A stretch of DNA of 12,971 nt from an uncultured Spartobacteria bacterium (GTDB taxonomy: Bacteria > Verrucomicrobiota > Verrucomicrobiia > Chthoniobacterales > UBA6821), in NCBI GenBank assembly GCA_903831635.1, contig CAIKYN010000084.1, positions 1-12,971 on the forward strand. The letters are read 5' to 3'. Both the position numbers and the translations under genes were made by a program. Shown here piece by piece: positions 1 to 7,478 of this stretch. The notes under the pieces were generated by a model, which saw only the letters and a program-made list of their open reading frames with translations, had not been told where the DNA came from and did not search any database. Within the stretch, counting starts at the first letter, position 1; every line of letters starts with the position of its first letter.

Positions 1-168
1 AAGGACAGACCCATCCTGCCTGAGTGCGGCAAAGGCTCCCTGGTTCGCCTTTTCCCAGCGGGTGGATCCGGGGTAATTCGGTGCGATGCTCACCAGCGAG
101 GCGTGGAGTACCGGATCGATCGCAAAAAAGACTGCCAGGAGGCATGCGATTGCGGAAGCGCGACTCAT
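1..168 (-). CDS. Partial exported protein with RCC1-like repeat signature (5' end only)
   Basis: Leftward reading frame starting at the ATG complementary to 166-168 and still open at base 1, so only the first 56 residues are visible. Residues 1-23 look like a Sec signal peptide: a short basic start (MSRAS), a hydrophobic core (IACLLAVFFAI) and a plausible cleavage after VLHA. The mature part holds GAFAALRQDGSVL at residues 44-56, which resembles the AFAALK-x-DGSV signature that opens repeats in RCC1-like or large surface proteins; this match is from memory. A GAAG about 7 bases before the ATG could serve as ribosome binding site. It is transcribed divergently from the ABC exporter. An N-terminal Sec signal argues against it being a classical type I substrate, because those are exported through C-terminal signals. 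The function of the full protein cannot be judged from this fragment. Confidence 0.72.
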   Translation of the reverse strand, partial: MSRASAIACLLAVFFAIDPVLHASLVSIAPNYPGSTRWEKANQGAFAALRQDGSVL

Positions 169-226
169 TGTAATCTTCAATAAGCAAGAAAAGGGGGATT
201 TCGACACGGTCAGCATTGGGGTAGGT

Positions 227-232
227 ATTATA
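227..232 (-). promoter_or_regulatory. Putative -10 box for the leftward exported-protein gene
   Basis: The minus strand reads a perfect TATAAT at 232-227, about 58 bases before the ATG at 168. This would give a leader of roughly 50 bases. The -35 is poor: the best match at 18-bp spacing, TGAACG, keeps three of six consensus bases and lies inside the dyad at 242-258. That is compatible with a regulated or activator-dependent promoter. On the plus strand the same patch reads TATTAT, with TCGACA 19 bp upstream at 201-206. A rightward promoter for the exporter operon could therefore overlap here, but the spacing is long. Confidence 0.35.
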
Positions 233-241
233 GGAAACTTG

Positions 242-258
242 TCTGAATTTCGTTCAGA
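242..258. promoter_or_regulatory. Perfect inverted repeat, possible operator
   Basis: TCTGAA-TTTCG-TTCAGA is a perfect 6-bp dyad with a 5-base spacer in the middle of the divergent region, and includes a GAA-N5-TTC core. It covers the position where the -35 of the leftward promoter should lie. A dimeric regulator bound here could control the exported-protein gene and possibly the exporter operon. It could also be a chance dyad: a single 6-bp arm pair in about 200 bases is suggestive only. No regulator gene is visible in the window. Confidence 0.35.
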
Positions 259-379
259 GTATCTTCTTTCGGGTAATCCAGCAACGTGCGATGCGCAAGT
301 GGTAATACCTCGCCATCTCCCGAAGTCGCACTGACCCCATGAGAAAAATCCGCGAATTCGATGACATTCGTTGTGTTTT

Positions 380-3325
380 ATGAATAATGAACTCTCCATG
401 TCAGAAAGTCTCTCCCCACAGGATCCCATTGCACTGATTGCCCGGACGCACCCATTTACGGATCTGCCACCGCAAGATGTGGCCTCAGCGCTCCGATCCC
501 GCGTGGCGGAAGTTGCCTTTCAGACGGGCGAGGAAATCCTCCCGCCCGGAGAATCCCCTGCTTCGCTGTATCTGATTCTGGAGGGGAACGCACGGCTCCT
601 TGGCGCTGTGGCTCCCGGCGAAAACCCTGTCTCCCTCGAGTTGATCAAACCCGGCACCTTGGTCGGATGGTTCCCTCTGGCCACTGGCGTCACCTGCGAC
701 TGGGTGCGAGCCGCTTCCGGGGTGAAGGCGCTGATGATCCCCTCGAAGTGCTTCACCGATCTCTGTCTTGCTCACCCGGGATGGCTCTTGGGCTTGGAAT
801 CGAGACCCTCTCTTGCTGAGCTTTACTTGCTGATCGCAGGCCTCATGAAGGAGCGTCAACTTCCTTTAGCCGCCGCCAAACAGATCACTCTTGAACTCAT
901 CGGACAAGCATCAGTGGGAACGGAGGATGAGCTTGCCGAAGATGCCGGAATCGGAGAATCCAACCTGACCCTTCTGAAATCGCAGAACGGGCGCATCGTG
1001 ACGGTCCCACGGGAATTGCTTGAGACCCTCCTGGGAACAATTGCTCAAGCCACCGGTCAGCAACTTGCCCTTCGTGATCCCTCCTCGACTTCCGGGGAGC
1101 CATCAACCCCCCAAGCATCTTCCCGTCCTTCACCCCACGAGTTTCACCCTTCGTTAGCAACTCCGCCACCGCCTTTCCATCGGGCTGCCTCCAAGGAGGA
1201 GGCTATCCTTGCTTGCCTGAGAATGATGGCAGGGCAACTCAATCTCCCGTTCCGCGATGAGGTGATCCGATCGGCTCTGAAATTCCACCTGGAAGGTAAG
1301 GAGGGGTCGGCAGCGCTCTCCTTTGCACGCATTGGCTCGGTCGCCGACATGATCGGTATTGCCACGCAACCACTGCTCCTGCCCGTCGATTTACTCAGGG
1401 ATCAAGACGCCCCCTTCCTGATGGTCATCAACGACTCTCCCGTCGTGATTCAGGCGATCTCCGCCCATGGTTTGCTCATCGCAAACCCCATGGCCGACTC
1501 CAAGGCGGATCAACAAAAATGGACTGATTGGAAGGATCTTCCAGAAGCAGGAGAACAGGGATACGCCATCCTGCTCACGCGCCGTTCCAGATCACCCAAG
1601 GGAGAGGCTTTCGGGTTCCGCTCGTTCATTCCGTACATCAAGAAACACACGCGCACCTTCATCGAGGTCATCATCGCGTCGCTCTTCATCCAGCTCTTCG
1701 CCCTGGCAAACCCAATGATCATCCAGGTGATCATCGATAAGGTAATCGTGCAGGAAAGTCTCAATACTCTCGATGTGCTGGCGGTATTGCTCATTATCTG
1801 CACGCTCTTCGGCGCGGCACTCACGGCTATCCGCACCTTCCTCTTCACGGATGCCACGAACCGCATCGATCTCTCGATCGGCCTGCAGGTGCTGGAGCAT
1901 CTTTACCGCCTACCCCTCTCCTACTTCCACCAGCGTCCTGTCGGAGAGATCGCCTCGAGGCTTCGCGAACTCGACAAGATTCGCAACTTCCTGACCGGAA
2001 CGGCTCTCACTGCACTCCTGGATGCGGCCTTCTCGATGGTCTACGTGGGGATCATGTTGTTTTACAGCTTTGAGCTGACCGTGATTTCACTCCTCGGCGT
2101 CCCCTTGCTGGTGGCCTTGATGCTTTTCGTCTCCCCAATCATTCGGCGTCAGCTGAAAGAACGAGCCGAGAAGGGGGCTGCCACGGAATCCCATCTGGTC
2201 GAATCTCTCACCGGCATCCAGACGATCAAGGGACAGAATATCGAGACCCGAAGCCGCTGGAAGTGGTTCCGCCGCTACGGTGACACGATCTCCGCATCCT
2301 TCCGTAACACAATCACCTCCACCAGCGCTTCGACACTGGGAATGCTCATTAACCGCTTCAACGATGTCGCGGTCCTCTGGGTGGGAATCTACATGGTGAT
2401 CGACCAAAAAATGAGCCTTGGTCAGCTCATCGCTTTCCGCATCCTTGCCGGATACGTGACGGGCCCACTCCTGCGATTGGCCCAGTCTTGGCAGAATTTC
2501 CAGGAAGCAGCCCTCTCGGTCAACCGTCTCGGAGATGTGGCCAACCGCGCCCGCGAGGATCAAGACTCCGATGATCAGATGCCGATTCCGGAGATCATGG
2601 GACGGGTTGAGTGTAAGAATCTCGACTTCAGCTACGCACCGGGAAAGCTACAGTTGGAACATGTATCCCTCGAGGTGCCCGCAGGTAAACTCGTGGCCAT
2701 GGTGGGTCTCAGCGGATCAGGAAAGAGCACCTTGCTAAAGGTTATCGCCCGTCTCTATGAGCCAGTCAAAGGAAGCGTCGAGATCGATGGCTTCGATCTC
2801 TCCAAGGTAGAACTCAACTCCCTACGCCACCAAATCGGAATGGTCTTCCAAGAAACCCTTCTGATGGAGGGTTCTGTCATGGATAACATCGCCATGAGTG
2901 ATCCAGATGCCCCCGCCTCACGGATCATCGAGGCAGCAAAGCTGGCAGAGGCTCATGACTTCATTATGACACTCCCCAATGGCTATGCTACTCCGGTGGG
3001 TGAACAGGGACGCAACCTCTCCGGTGGACAACGGCAACGTATCGCCCTCGCACGACTTGTAATGCAGTCACCAAGCCTCCTTCTACTCGATGAGGCCACC
3101 AGTGCACTGGATGCTCCTACGGAACAACGCGTCATTAATAACCTTCGCCAGCGTTTTGCGGGCAAGACCATCTTCTTTGCCACGCACCGCCTGACGACAG
3201 TGAAGCTCGCGGATATGATTTTCTATATGGAGCATGGCCTCCTGAAGGAGAGCGGCACCCATGACGAACTGATGGAGAAGAAGGGGCTCTACTACACGCT
3301 CGCTCTCCAGCAGGAGGCTGTATGA
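380..3325 (+). CDS. Type I secretion ABC exporter, cNMP-binding-like + C39-like + ABC membrane + ATPase
   Basis: Inner-membrane ABC exporter (981 aa) that would power type I protein secretion with the HlyD-type protein downstream. Residue numbers count from ATG 380; a TTG at 371 and an ATG at 398 are alternatives, and none has a convincing ribosome binding site. Domains in order: a cNMP-binding-like beta barrel at about 20-135; a helical stretch to about 225; a Pro/Ser-rich linker at about 230-268; a C39-like domain at about 270-405; a six-helix transmembrane domain at about 415-705; and the ATPase at about 740-975. The ATPase looks active, with Walker A GLSGSGKST 776-784, signature LSGGQ 880-884, Walker B with D904-E905, and H-loop H936. 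By eye alignment the C39 catalytic Cys, His and Asp are replaced (about A275, P345, N369), as in HlyB, so it should not cleave leader peptides. The cNMP pocket also lacks the usual Glu and Arg. The stop overlaps the next start (ATGA). Confidence 0.93.
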   Translation: MNNELSMSESLSPQDPIALIARTHPFTDLPPQDVASALRSRVAEVAFQTGEEILPPGESPASLYLILEGNARLLGAVAPGENPVSLELIKPGTLVGWFPLATGVTCDWVRAASGVKALMIPSKCFTDLCLAHPGWLLGLESRPSLAELYLLIAGLMKERQLPLAAAKQITLELIGQASVGTEDELAEDAGIGESNLTLLKSQNGRIVTVPRELLETLLGTIAQATGQQLALRDPSSTSGEPSTPQASSRPSPHEFHPSLATPPPPFHRAASKEEAILACLRMMAGQLNLPFRDEVIRSALKFHLEGKEGSAALSFARIGSVADMIGIATQPLLLPVDLLRDQDAPFLMVINDSPVVIQAISAHGLLIANPMADSKADQQKWTDWKDLPEAGEQGYAILLTRRSRSPKGEAFGFRSFIPYIKKHTRTFIEVIIASLFIQLFALANPMIIQVIIDKVIVQESLNTLDVLAVLLIICTLFGAALTAIRTFLFTDATNRIDLSIGLQVLEHLYRLPLSYFHQRPVGEIASRLRELDKIRNFLTGTALTALLDAAFSMVYVGIMLFYSFELTVISLLGVPLLVALMLFVSPIIRRQLKERAEKGAATESHLVESLTGIQTIKGQNIETRSRWKWFRRYGDTISASFRNTITSTSASTLGMLINRFNDVAVLWVGIYMVIDQKMSLGQLIAFRILAGYVTGPLLRLAQSWQNFQEAALSVNRLGDVANRAREDQDSDDQMPIPEIMGRVECKNLDFSYAPGKLQLEHVSLEVPAGKLVAMVGLSGSGKSTLLKVIARLYEPVKGSVEIDGFDLSKVELNSLRHQIGMVFQETLLMEGSVMDNIAMSDPDAPASRIIEAAKLAEAHDFIMTLPNGYATPVGEQGRNLSGGQRQRIALARLVMQSPSLLLLDEATSALDAPTEQRVINNLRQRFAGKTIFFATHRLTTVKLADMIFYMEHGLLKESGTHDELMEKKGLYYTLALQQEAV
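3312..3317 (+). promoter_or_regulatory. Shine-Dalgarno AGGAGG inside the exporter gene
   Basis: AGGAGG lies 4 bases before the methyltransferase ATG at 3322, within the last codons of the exporter gene. It is one of the few good ribosome binding sites in the window. Together with the ATGA stop/start overlap it fixes the start at 3322 and points to translational coupling between exporter and methyltransferase. Confidence 0.6.
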
Positions 3326-4224
3326 GCCAGCACAATGCCCATCCCCAGCTGAATCCCTCGGAACTCGCGCAGAGAGTGCGAAATTCCACTTCACTAGCCC
3401 TAGGAAAGTCGACCATCCAGCTCACCCCGGAAAATCGAGAGAAGGTCATCCAGTGCTTTAATGTCATCCAGTTATTCTCTCAACGAGACGGGGCGGTCTG
3501 GGGCAATGACGGGGACTCACTGAAGCTCGAGATCGGGGGACTCCACCTGACGGTCGACAACATCGAAGACTGCTACATTGTGAACGAACTCTTCGGGCAT
3601 GGCTTTTATGACATCACGACTCCCGAAGATGCGCATGTGATCGATATCGGGGCTAATCTTCTCTTTGCCTCGCTCCACTTTGCCAACATGGAGAGGGTGG
3701 TTAGGGTGACGTCCTTCGAGCCTCTCAAGCCGACTCTGGAAAAGGCATACCATCACTTGGACATGAACCCGGATCTGGCGGAGAAAATCGACCTCCATCC
3801 CTACGGACTCAGCGATACCGATAAAACCATCTCTGTTGCCTACACCCGCGCCATCAAGGGTCATACCCGGACGGATATGGAATGGAAGGATCTTTCCCAC
3901 CTGCAAAATCGTCCCGGTTACGAAAAGCAGGAGGCTCCCCTGAAGAAAGCTTCCTCGGTGCTCACTGAGGTCATCGCAGGCTCCCCCTGCAAATCCTTCA
4001 TTCTGAAGGTTGATTGCGAGGGGGCTGAAACGGCCATCCTTCGCGACCTTCAGGAGCATGGGCTCCTTGAAAAGTTCTCCATGATCCTGTTGGAGTGGCA
4101 TGGAGACAATCAGAAGGCATTAGAAAAACTGTTGCTCGCTTCACAGTTTCAATCCATCAGCATCAGACCGCAGGGCAAGCCTGAACTAGGCATGATTTAT
4201 GCCTTCAACACCGCGAGACTCTAG
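3322..4224 (+). CDS. FkbM-type SAM-dependent methyltransferase (first copy)
   Basis: Predicted cytosolic class I methyltransferase (300 aa) of the FkbM type, a family that O-methylates sugars and natural products. The SAM-binding motif VIDIGAN is at 106-112, the acidic second-strand motif SFEP at 131-134, and the family-typical LKVDCEGAE at 228-236. The last strand with LLEWH is at 256-260. The N-terminal 100 residues are less conserved and may contact substrate. There is no signal peptide or membrane segment. Its start overlaps the exporter stop by 4 bases and follows a good Shine-Dalgarno. The hlyD gene begins at or before its last codons, so all three should be co-expressed. Placement between the two secretion genes suggests it modifies the exported molecule or its glycan; that role is inference and the acceptor is unknown. 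Confidence 0.87.
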   Translation: MSQHNAHPQLNPSELAQRVRNSTSLALGKSTIQLTPENREKVIQCFNVIQLFSQRDGAVWGNDGDSLKLEIGGLHLTVDNIEDCYIVNELFGHGFYDITTPEDAHVIDIGANLLFASLHFANMERVVRVTSFEPLKPTLEKAYHHLDMNPDLAEKIDLHPYGLSDTDKTISVAYTRAIKGHTRTDMEWKDLSHLQNRPGYEKQEAPLKKASSVLTEVIAGSPCKSFILKVDCEGAETAILRDLQEHGLLEKFSMILLEWHGDNQKALEKLLLASQFQSISIRPQGKPELGMIYAFNTARL

Positions 4225-4243
4225 TCAACGTCCCCTCACTTTC

Positions 4244-5380
4244 ATGACAGACACACGAATTCACAAACGCGGCATCGTACGCCGCATGTTCGAGCCCGAT
4301 AAGGACGCGCCCATGCCTTCGACAATCTTTTGGTCGCGCCTTTTCCTCTATTTTTTGATCCTGCTCTCTGCTGCATTCGGCATCTGGGTGTCTGTTGCCA
4401 AGATCGGTCAGGTTGTTCCCGCCCAGGGAAAACTAGTGCCGGCAGGTGAAGCCCACGAGGTGGAATCTCCGGTCGAGGGAGTCATCTCTGAAGTGCTCGT
4501 GCACAACGGCGATGCCGTGAAGAGGGGGCAGACCATTATCAGGATCAATCAGGACGTGGCTCAGGCAGAGGTTCAGGGACTGGAAAAACAGCGGCAGGCA
4601 ATCCTGCTGGACGAGTCATCGCTTCAACAAAAAAGAGCGCAAAAAGAAGGCATGGAGAAGCAGATTCCCGGAGCTGCTGATCTGGTGAGGATCAAGAAGG
4701 AGGCCTATGAACATTACAGTCAGGTTTCAGGAGGTGTGGTCTCGATGGTTGAGATCCTCGACAGAAAAGCCGATTGGGTGAATGCCCAGCGCGCGCTCGA
4801 CCAACTTCAGAGCGATTATTCCAGGGTGAGCTCGGAACTCGACCAGCAGGAACATGAGATCACCAGGAAACTTGCCGAGATCTCGAGTTCTCAGGCAGCA
4901 TCGCAACAAAAACTCGGCTATCATGAGATTAAGGCTCCGATGGATGGCGTCATCTTTGATCTCAACAAGAAGGCACCCGGGACGGTTGTCGGGGCGAAAG
5001 ACAAACTTCTGAGCATCATCCCGGGTGAGGATTTGGTCGCTGAGATTTTCCTCACTAACAAGGATATCGGTTTCATTCACGAAGGCCTGCCAGCAGTGGT
5101 TCGCGTGGACACTTTCCCCTTCCGCGAGTTCGGAGAAATCAAAGGTACACTTGCCTATCTGGCTGCCGATTCCCTACCACCCAATGAGGAGTTCAAATAT
5201 CCACGCTTTCCGGCCAGGGTAAAACTCAATCGCCAATTCCTCACCCACAACGGAGAGAAGCTTCCTCTCAAATCGGGAATGGCCGTCACCGTGAATATTC
5301 AGGTCCGAAGCCGCACACTTCTATCCATTCTGACGGATCAGTTCTCGAAGCCGTTCGATAGTCTGGAGTCGGTGAGGTAG
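4244..5380 (+). CDS. HlyD-type membrane fusion (periplasmic adaptor) protein of type I secretion
   Basis: Adaptor that would join the inner-membrane ABC exporter to an outer-membrane TolC-like channel. With the start at ATG 4244 it has 378 aa: a short basic cytosolic tail, one membrane anchor at about 32-52, the first half of a lipoyl-like domain at 71-101 (ESPVEGVISEVLVHNGDAVK), two helical coiled-coil stretches at about 107-140 and 182-223, the second lipoyl half near 226-260 (KAPMDGVI), and a beta-barrel region from 261 to the typical HlyD C-terminus (SGMAVTVNIQVRSR). It is about 100 residues shorter than E. coli HlyD, mainly in the helical hairpin. An in-frame ATG at 4199 would add 15 residues and overlap the methyltransferase gene by 26 bases. 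I prefer 4244 because the extra residues look atypical, but neither start has a clear Shine-Dalgarno. Confidence 0.92.
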   Translation: MTDTRIHKRGIVRRMFEPDKDAPMPSTIFWSRLFLYFLILLSAAFGIWVSVAKIGQVVPAQGKLVPAGEAHEVESPVEGVISEVLVHNGDAVKRGQTIIRINQDVAQAEVQGLEKQRQAILLDESSLQQKRAQKEGMEKQIPGAADLVRIKKEAYEHYSQVSGGVVSMVEILDRKADWVNAQRALDQLQSDYSRVSSELDQQEHEITRKLAEISSSQAASQQKLGYHEIKAPMDGVIFDLNKKAPGTVVGAKDKLLSIIPGEDLVAEIFLTNKDIGFIHEGLPAVVRVDTFPFREFGEIKGTLAYLAADSLPPNEEFKYPRFPARVKLNRQFLTHNGEKLPLKSGMAVTVNIQVRSRTLLSILTDQFSKPFDSLESVR

Positions 5381-5409
5381 AGACCAAGACCCTCCTACCT
5401 ATCAGGCAA

Positions 5410-6153
5410 GTGATTCATTCCGAATCATATCAGTCCCTCAAGGCCAAACTCTCGGCGTATATCCTCCAAAAGACCGAAGCTGTCGTCCAAGCAGGCCCAT
5501 TCGCAGGAATGATACTCCCTTCCCATCATACGTGGGGGGATGGAATGGACATGTCTTCCAAGCTGCTTGGATTCTATGAGCAGGAGCTTCATGGGTGGAT
5601 TGAGGAAGCCATCGCGAGGGGGCCCGATCTGATCCTGAATGTGGGATGTGCCGAGGGATACTATGCCATCGGAATGGCGATAAGAACTGCCGGGTCTAGA
5701 ATATTGGCCTTCGATATCGACGAACAGTCTCAAACAGTTTGTCGACAATACGCGTCCGTCAATAATGTGAGTGATCGTATTCACGTCATGGGGAAACTTA
5801 GCGCAGAAGAATTAGAAGACCACTTGCTTGGCTCTACCAAACCGTTCCTGGTGGTTGATTGCGAGGGTTGTGAACTGGATCTGCTTCGCCCCGATGTAGC
5901 CCCTTCCCTTCTTTTTTCGACCCTGCTTATCGAGTGTCATGACTTTGCCAACGCTCTCATCACCAAGACACTGGTTGAGAGATTTTCGACTTCACATCGT
6001 ATCACAATCATTAGCGAAGGAGCTAGGGATCCGAACACGTCGCCCATTCTTGCGGAACTAGGCAGCAGTTATCGGTGGATGGCCGTAGATGAGGGTCGCC
6101 CACAATGTATGAACTGGATTCACGCGGCGCCGATTAAGGGTTTGATGCGGTGA
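5410..6153 (+). CDS. FkbM-like SAM-dependent methyltransferase (second copy)
   Basis: Class I methyltransferase-like protein (247 aa), predicted cytosolic. The SAM motif reads LILNVGCAEGYYAIGMA at 74-90 (the usual Asp of DxGxxxG is Asn here). The second acidic strand is LAFDIDE at 99-105, and the FkbM-like motif VVDCEGCELDLL is at 148-159, followed by LLIECHD at 172-178. It shares the VDCEG signature with the upstream copy but is otherwise clearly different, so it is not a recent duplicate. The start is a GTG 29 bases after the hlyD stop, with only AGG at 5404-5406 upstream. Co-direction and short spacing suggest it belongs to the secretion operon. The substrate is unknown; a sugar hydroxyl is the likely guess by family. 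Confidence 0.8.
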   Translation: MIHSESYQSLKAKLSAYILQKTEAVVQAGPFAGMILPSHHTWGDGMDMSSKLLGFYEQELHGWIEEAIARGPDLILNVGCAEGYYAIGMAIRTAGSRILAFDIDEQSQTVCRQYASVNNVSDRIHVMGKLSAEELEDHLLGSTKPFLVVDCEGCELDLLRPDVAPSLLFSTLLIECHDFANALITKTLVERFSTSHRITIISEGARDPNTSPILAELGSSYRWMAVDEGRPQCMNWIHAAPIKGLMR

Positions 6154-6183
6154 AGCTCTTAAGATTTTGCAGACAAATGATTG

Positions 6184-6206
6184 ATCTGACGCAGGATTTT
6201 TCTTTT
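6184..6206 (+). terminator. Weak hairpin plus T-rich tract, possible terminator
   Basis: ATCTG at 6184-6188 can pair with CAGGAT at 6192-6197 with one bulged G and a 3-base loop, followed directly by TTTTCTTTT (6198-6206). The stem is only 5 bp and the T run is interrupted, so this is at best a weak or attenuating terminator after the second methyltransferase gene and before the glycosyltransferase at 6221. Confidence 0.3.
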
Positions 6207-6220
6207 CCATTGAATTCTCT

Positions 6221-7432
6221 ATGAGGTTCAAGCGTTTCCTATTACTGCAAAATGGTCTTGATCACCCAGGAGGGCATTGGCTTCCAGAGACAAAGAGCCT
6301 TAAGGAGGCGGTCATTCAGGCAGGAATGCAATGGCATTGCTTCGCGAACTCTCGCCTCGATAAAAATCTCGCCGCTCAACTCAACGTCGACCCGGTGGTT
6401 CCGTTCCTTCATGGAAATATCCTTGCCGGCAACGATCCCCAGACCCGATTAGCCTCGTTCATGATGGCAGCTGAAGCATTGCCTGCAACGCTTCATCGTC
6501 ACTACCCAGGGTCTCCCTCTTCACATGATCTTCTTCATGTGGGGTGGACGACGGATCTTGAGATCATCGGGATAGCCCGTTGGCTTGAAAGCATCCCTCT
6601 CGGAAGTCGTCCAGCCATCTCCTTTTTCCTGCACCGCCCTCCCGGAGACTGGAACGTCGATCCAACGACACTCTCTGTATCGGGTGACTTTCACCGCTGG
6701 CACTATGCGATTTCCAGATTGAAGAGAGCCCAACCGCGCGTGACCTTTTCCAGTTTGGATCCCATCCTTTCGACCTTACTGTCACAGATACTTTCGATTC
6801 CGGTTTTGTTTCTCCCCGTGATCCAAGGGAATGCGGCTGCCGGCTCAAGTGCTTATCCCAACCCCAGCTTTGATCTGGGGATCTTTGGAGCATCTCGACC
6901 CGAGCAGGGAATCCGGCGATTGCCCGAAATCCTGGAGAGACTGCGCCAGCGTCATCCCAGCCTAAAGTCGTACATTCAGATCTTGGGTCGGGAGCATGAA
7001 AGTTTCCTTCGCCCCAGAATTCATCCTAGCTGGCTCGATACCAACGTCTCCCTGTCGGTGGGACACCTTGAAAAACAAGCTCAACTGGATCGGATGGCAG
7101 ACTGCAAGCTGCTGCTCCTACCCTACGATCCAAAGGTCTACTGTTTGACTGCATCGGCCATTTTCACGGATGCCTTGAGTCTGGGCCTGCCGGTCGTTGT
7201 CCCATCTCTGACTTCCATGGGAAGGATGATCCTCTCGGGGACGGCAACAGGAATGGTCTATCAAAGCAATGACGCTGACTCGGTTGCGGATATTGTTCTG
7301 AAATCACTTAATAATTGGGGAAATCTCAGAACAAGGGCTATGGATTTGAGCAAGGGATTTAAAGAGAGGCACTCTGCTGCCTACATCATTAAGGAAGTCT
7401 GCTCTGCTTTTGCCCGCAAAGACTCCCGATGA
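6221..7432 (+). CDS. GT-B fold glycosyltransferase (GT4-like)
   Basis: Predicted glycosyltransferase of 403 aa. The C-terminal half has the layout of a GT-B nucleotide-sugar-binding domain: LGIFGASRPEQGIRRLPEIL at about 219-238, a conserved-type gap then VSLSVGHLEKQAQLDRMADC near 276-295, and the region ASAIFTDALSLGLPVVVPSL at 311-330, which is the usual donor-binding segment. The N-terminal domain (1-200) is divergent, and I cannot place it in a named subfamily. No signal peptide or membrane segment is seen. It starts 67 bases after the methyltransferase stop, behind a weak terminator-like hairpin, so it may be partly uncoupled from the secretion genes. No good Shine-Dalgarno precedes the ATG. 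Donor and acceptor cannot be read from sequence. It converges with the GT8 gene, 46 bases away. Confidence 0.75.
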   Translation: MRFKRFLLLQNGLDHPGGHWLPETKSLKEAVIQAGMQWHCFANSRLDKNLAAQLNVDPVVPFLHGNILAGNDPQTRLASFMMAAEALPATLHRHYPGSPSSHDLLHVGWTTDLEIIGIARWLESIPLGSRPAISFFLHRPPGDWNVDPTTLSVSGDFHRWHYAISRLKRAQPRVTFSSLDPILSTLLSQILSIPVLFLPVIQGNAAAGSSAYPNPSFDLGIFGASRPEQGIRRLPEILERLRQRHPSLKSYIQILGREHESFLRPRIHPSWLDTNVSLSVGHLEKQAQLDRMADCKLLLLPYDPKVYCLTASAIFTDALSLGLPVVVPSLTSMGRMILSGTATGMVYQSNDADSVADIVLKSLNNWGNLRTRAMDLSKGFKERHSAAYIIKEVCSAFARKDSR

Positions 7433-7478
7433 TGAGTGATGAGATCAAAGCAATTACCCCTTCTTGTTCGTGAGTGAT

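Noticed and set aside
1..168. The divergent exported protein as the type I cargo
   Set aside because: It carries a Sec-type signal peptide, which type I substrates lack; it is kept only as a co-regulated neighbour.
86..334. Rightward 82-residue open frame at the left edge
   Set aside because: Most of its first third is antisense to the signal peptide of the leftward partial gene, and the rest lies in the promoter region; its composition is not protein-like.
371..379. TTG start for the exporter
   Set aside because: An ATG follows three codons later in the same frame, and no ribosome binding site favours TTG; ATG 398 remains another option.
485..859. Leftward open frames inside the exporter gene (also 2087-2563 and 3517-4101 in this block)
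   Set aside because: They lie antisense to well-supported genes with intact domain motifs and show no recognisable domain.
4199..4243. Upstream ATG for hlyD giving a 393-residue product
   Set aside because: It is possible, but the extra 15 residues look unlike an adaptor N-terminus and overlap the methyltransferase by 26 bases; ATG 4244 is preferred with moderate certainty.
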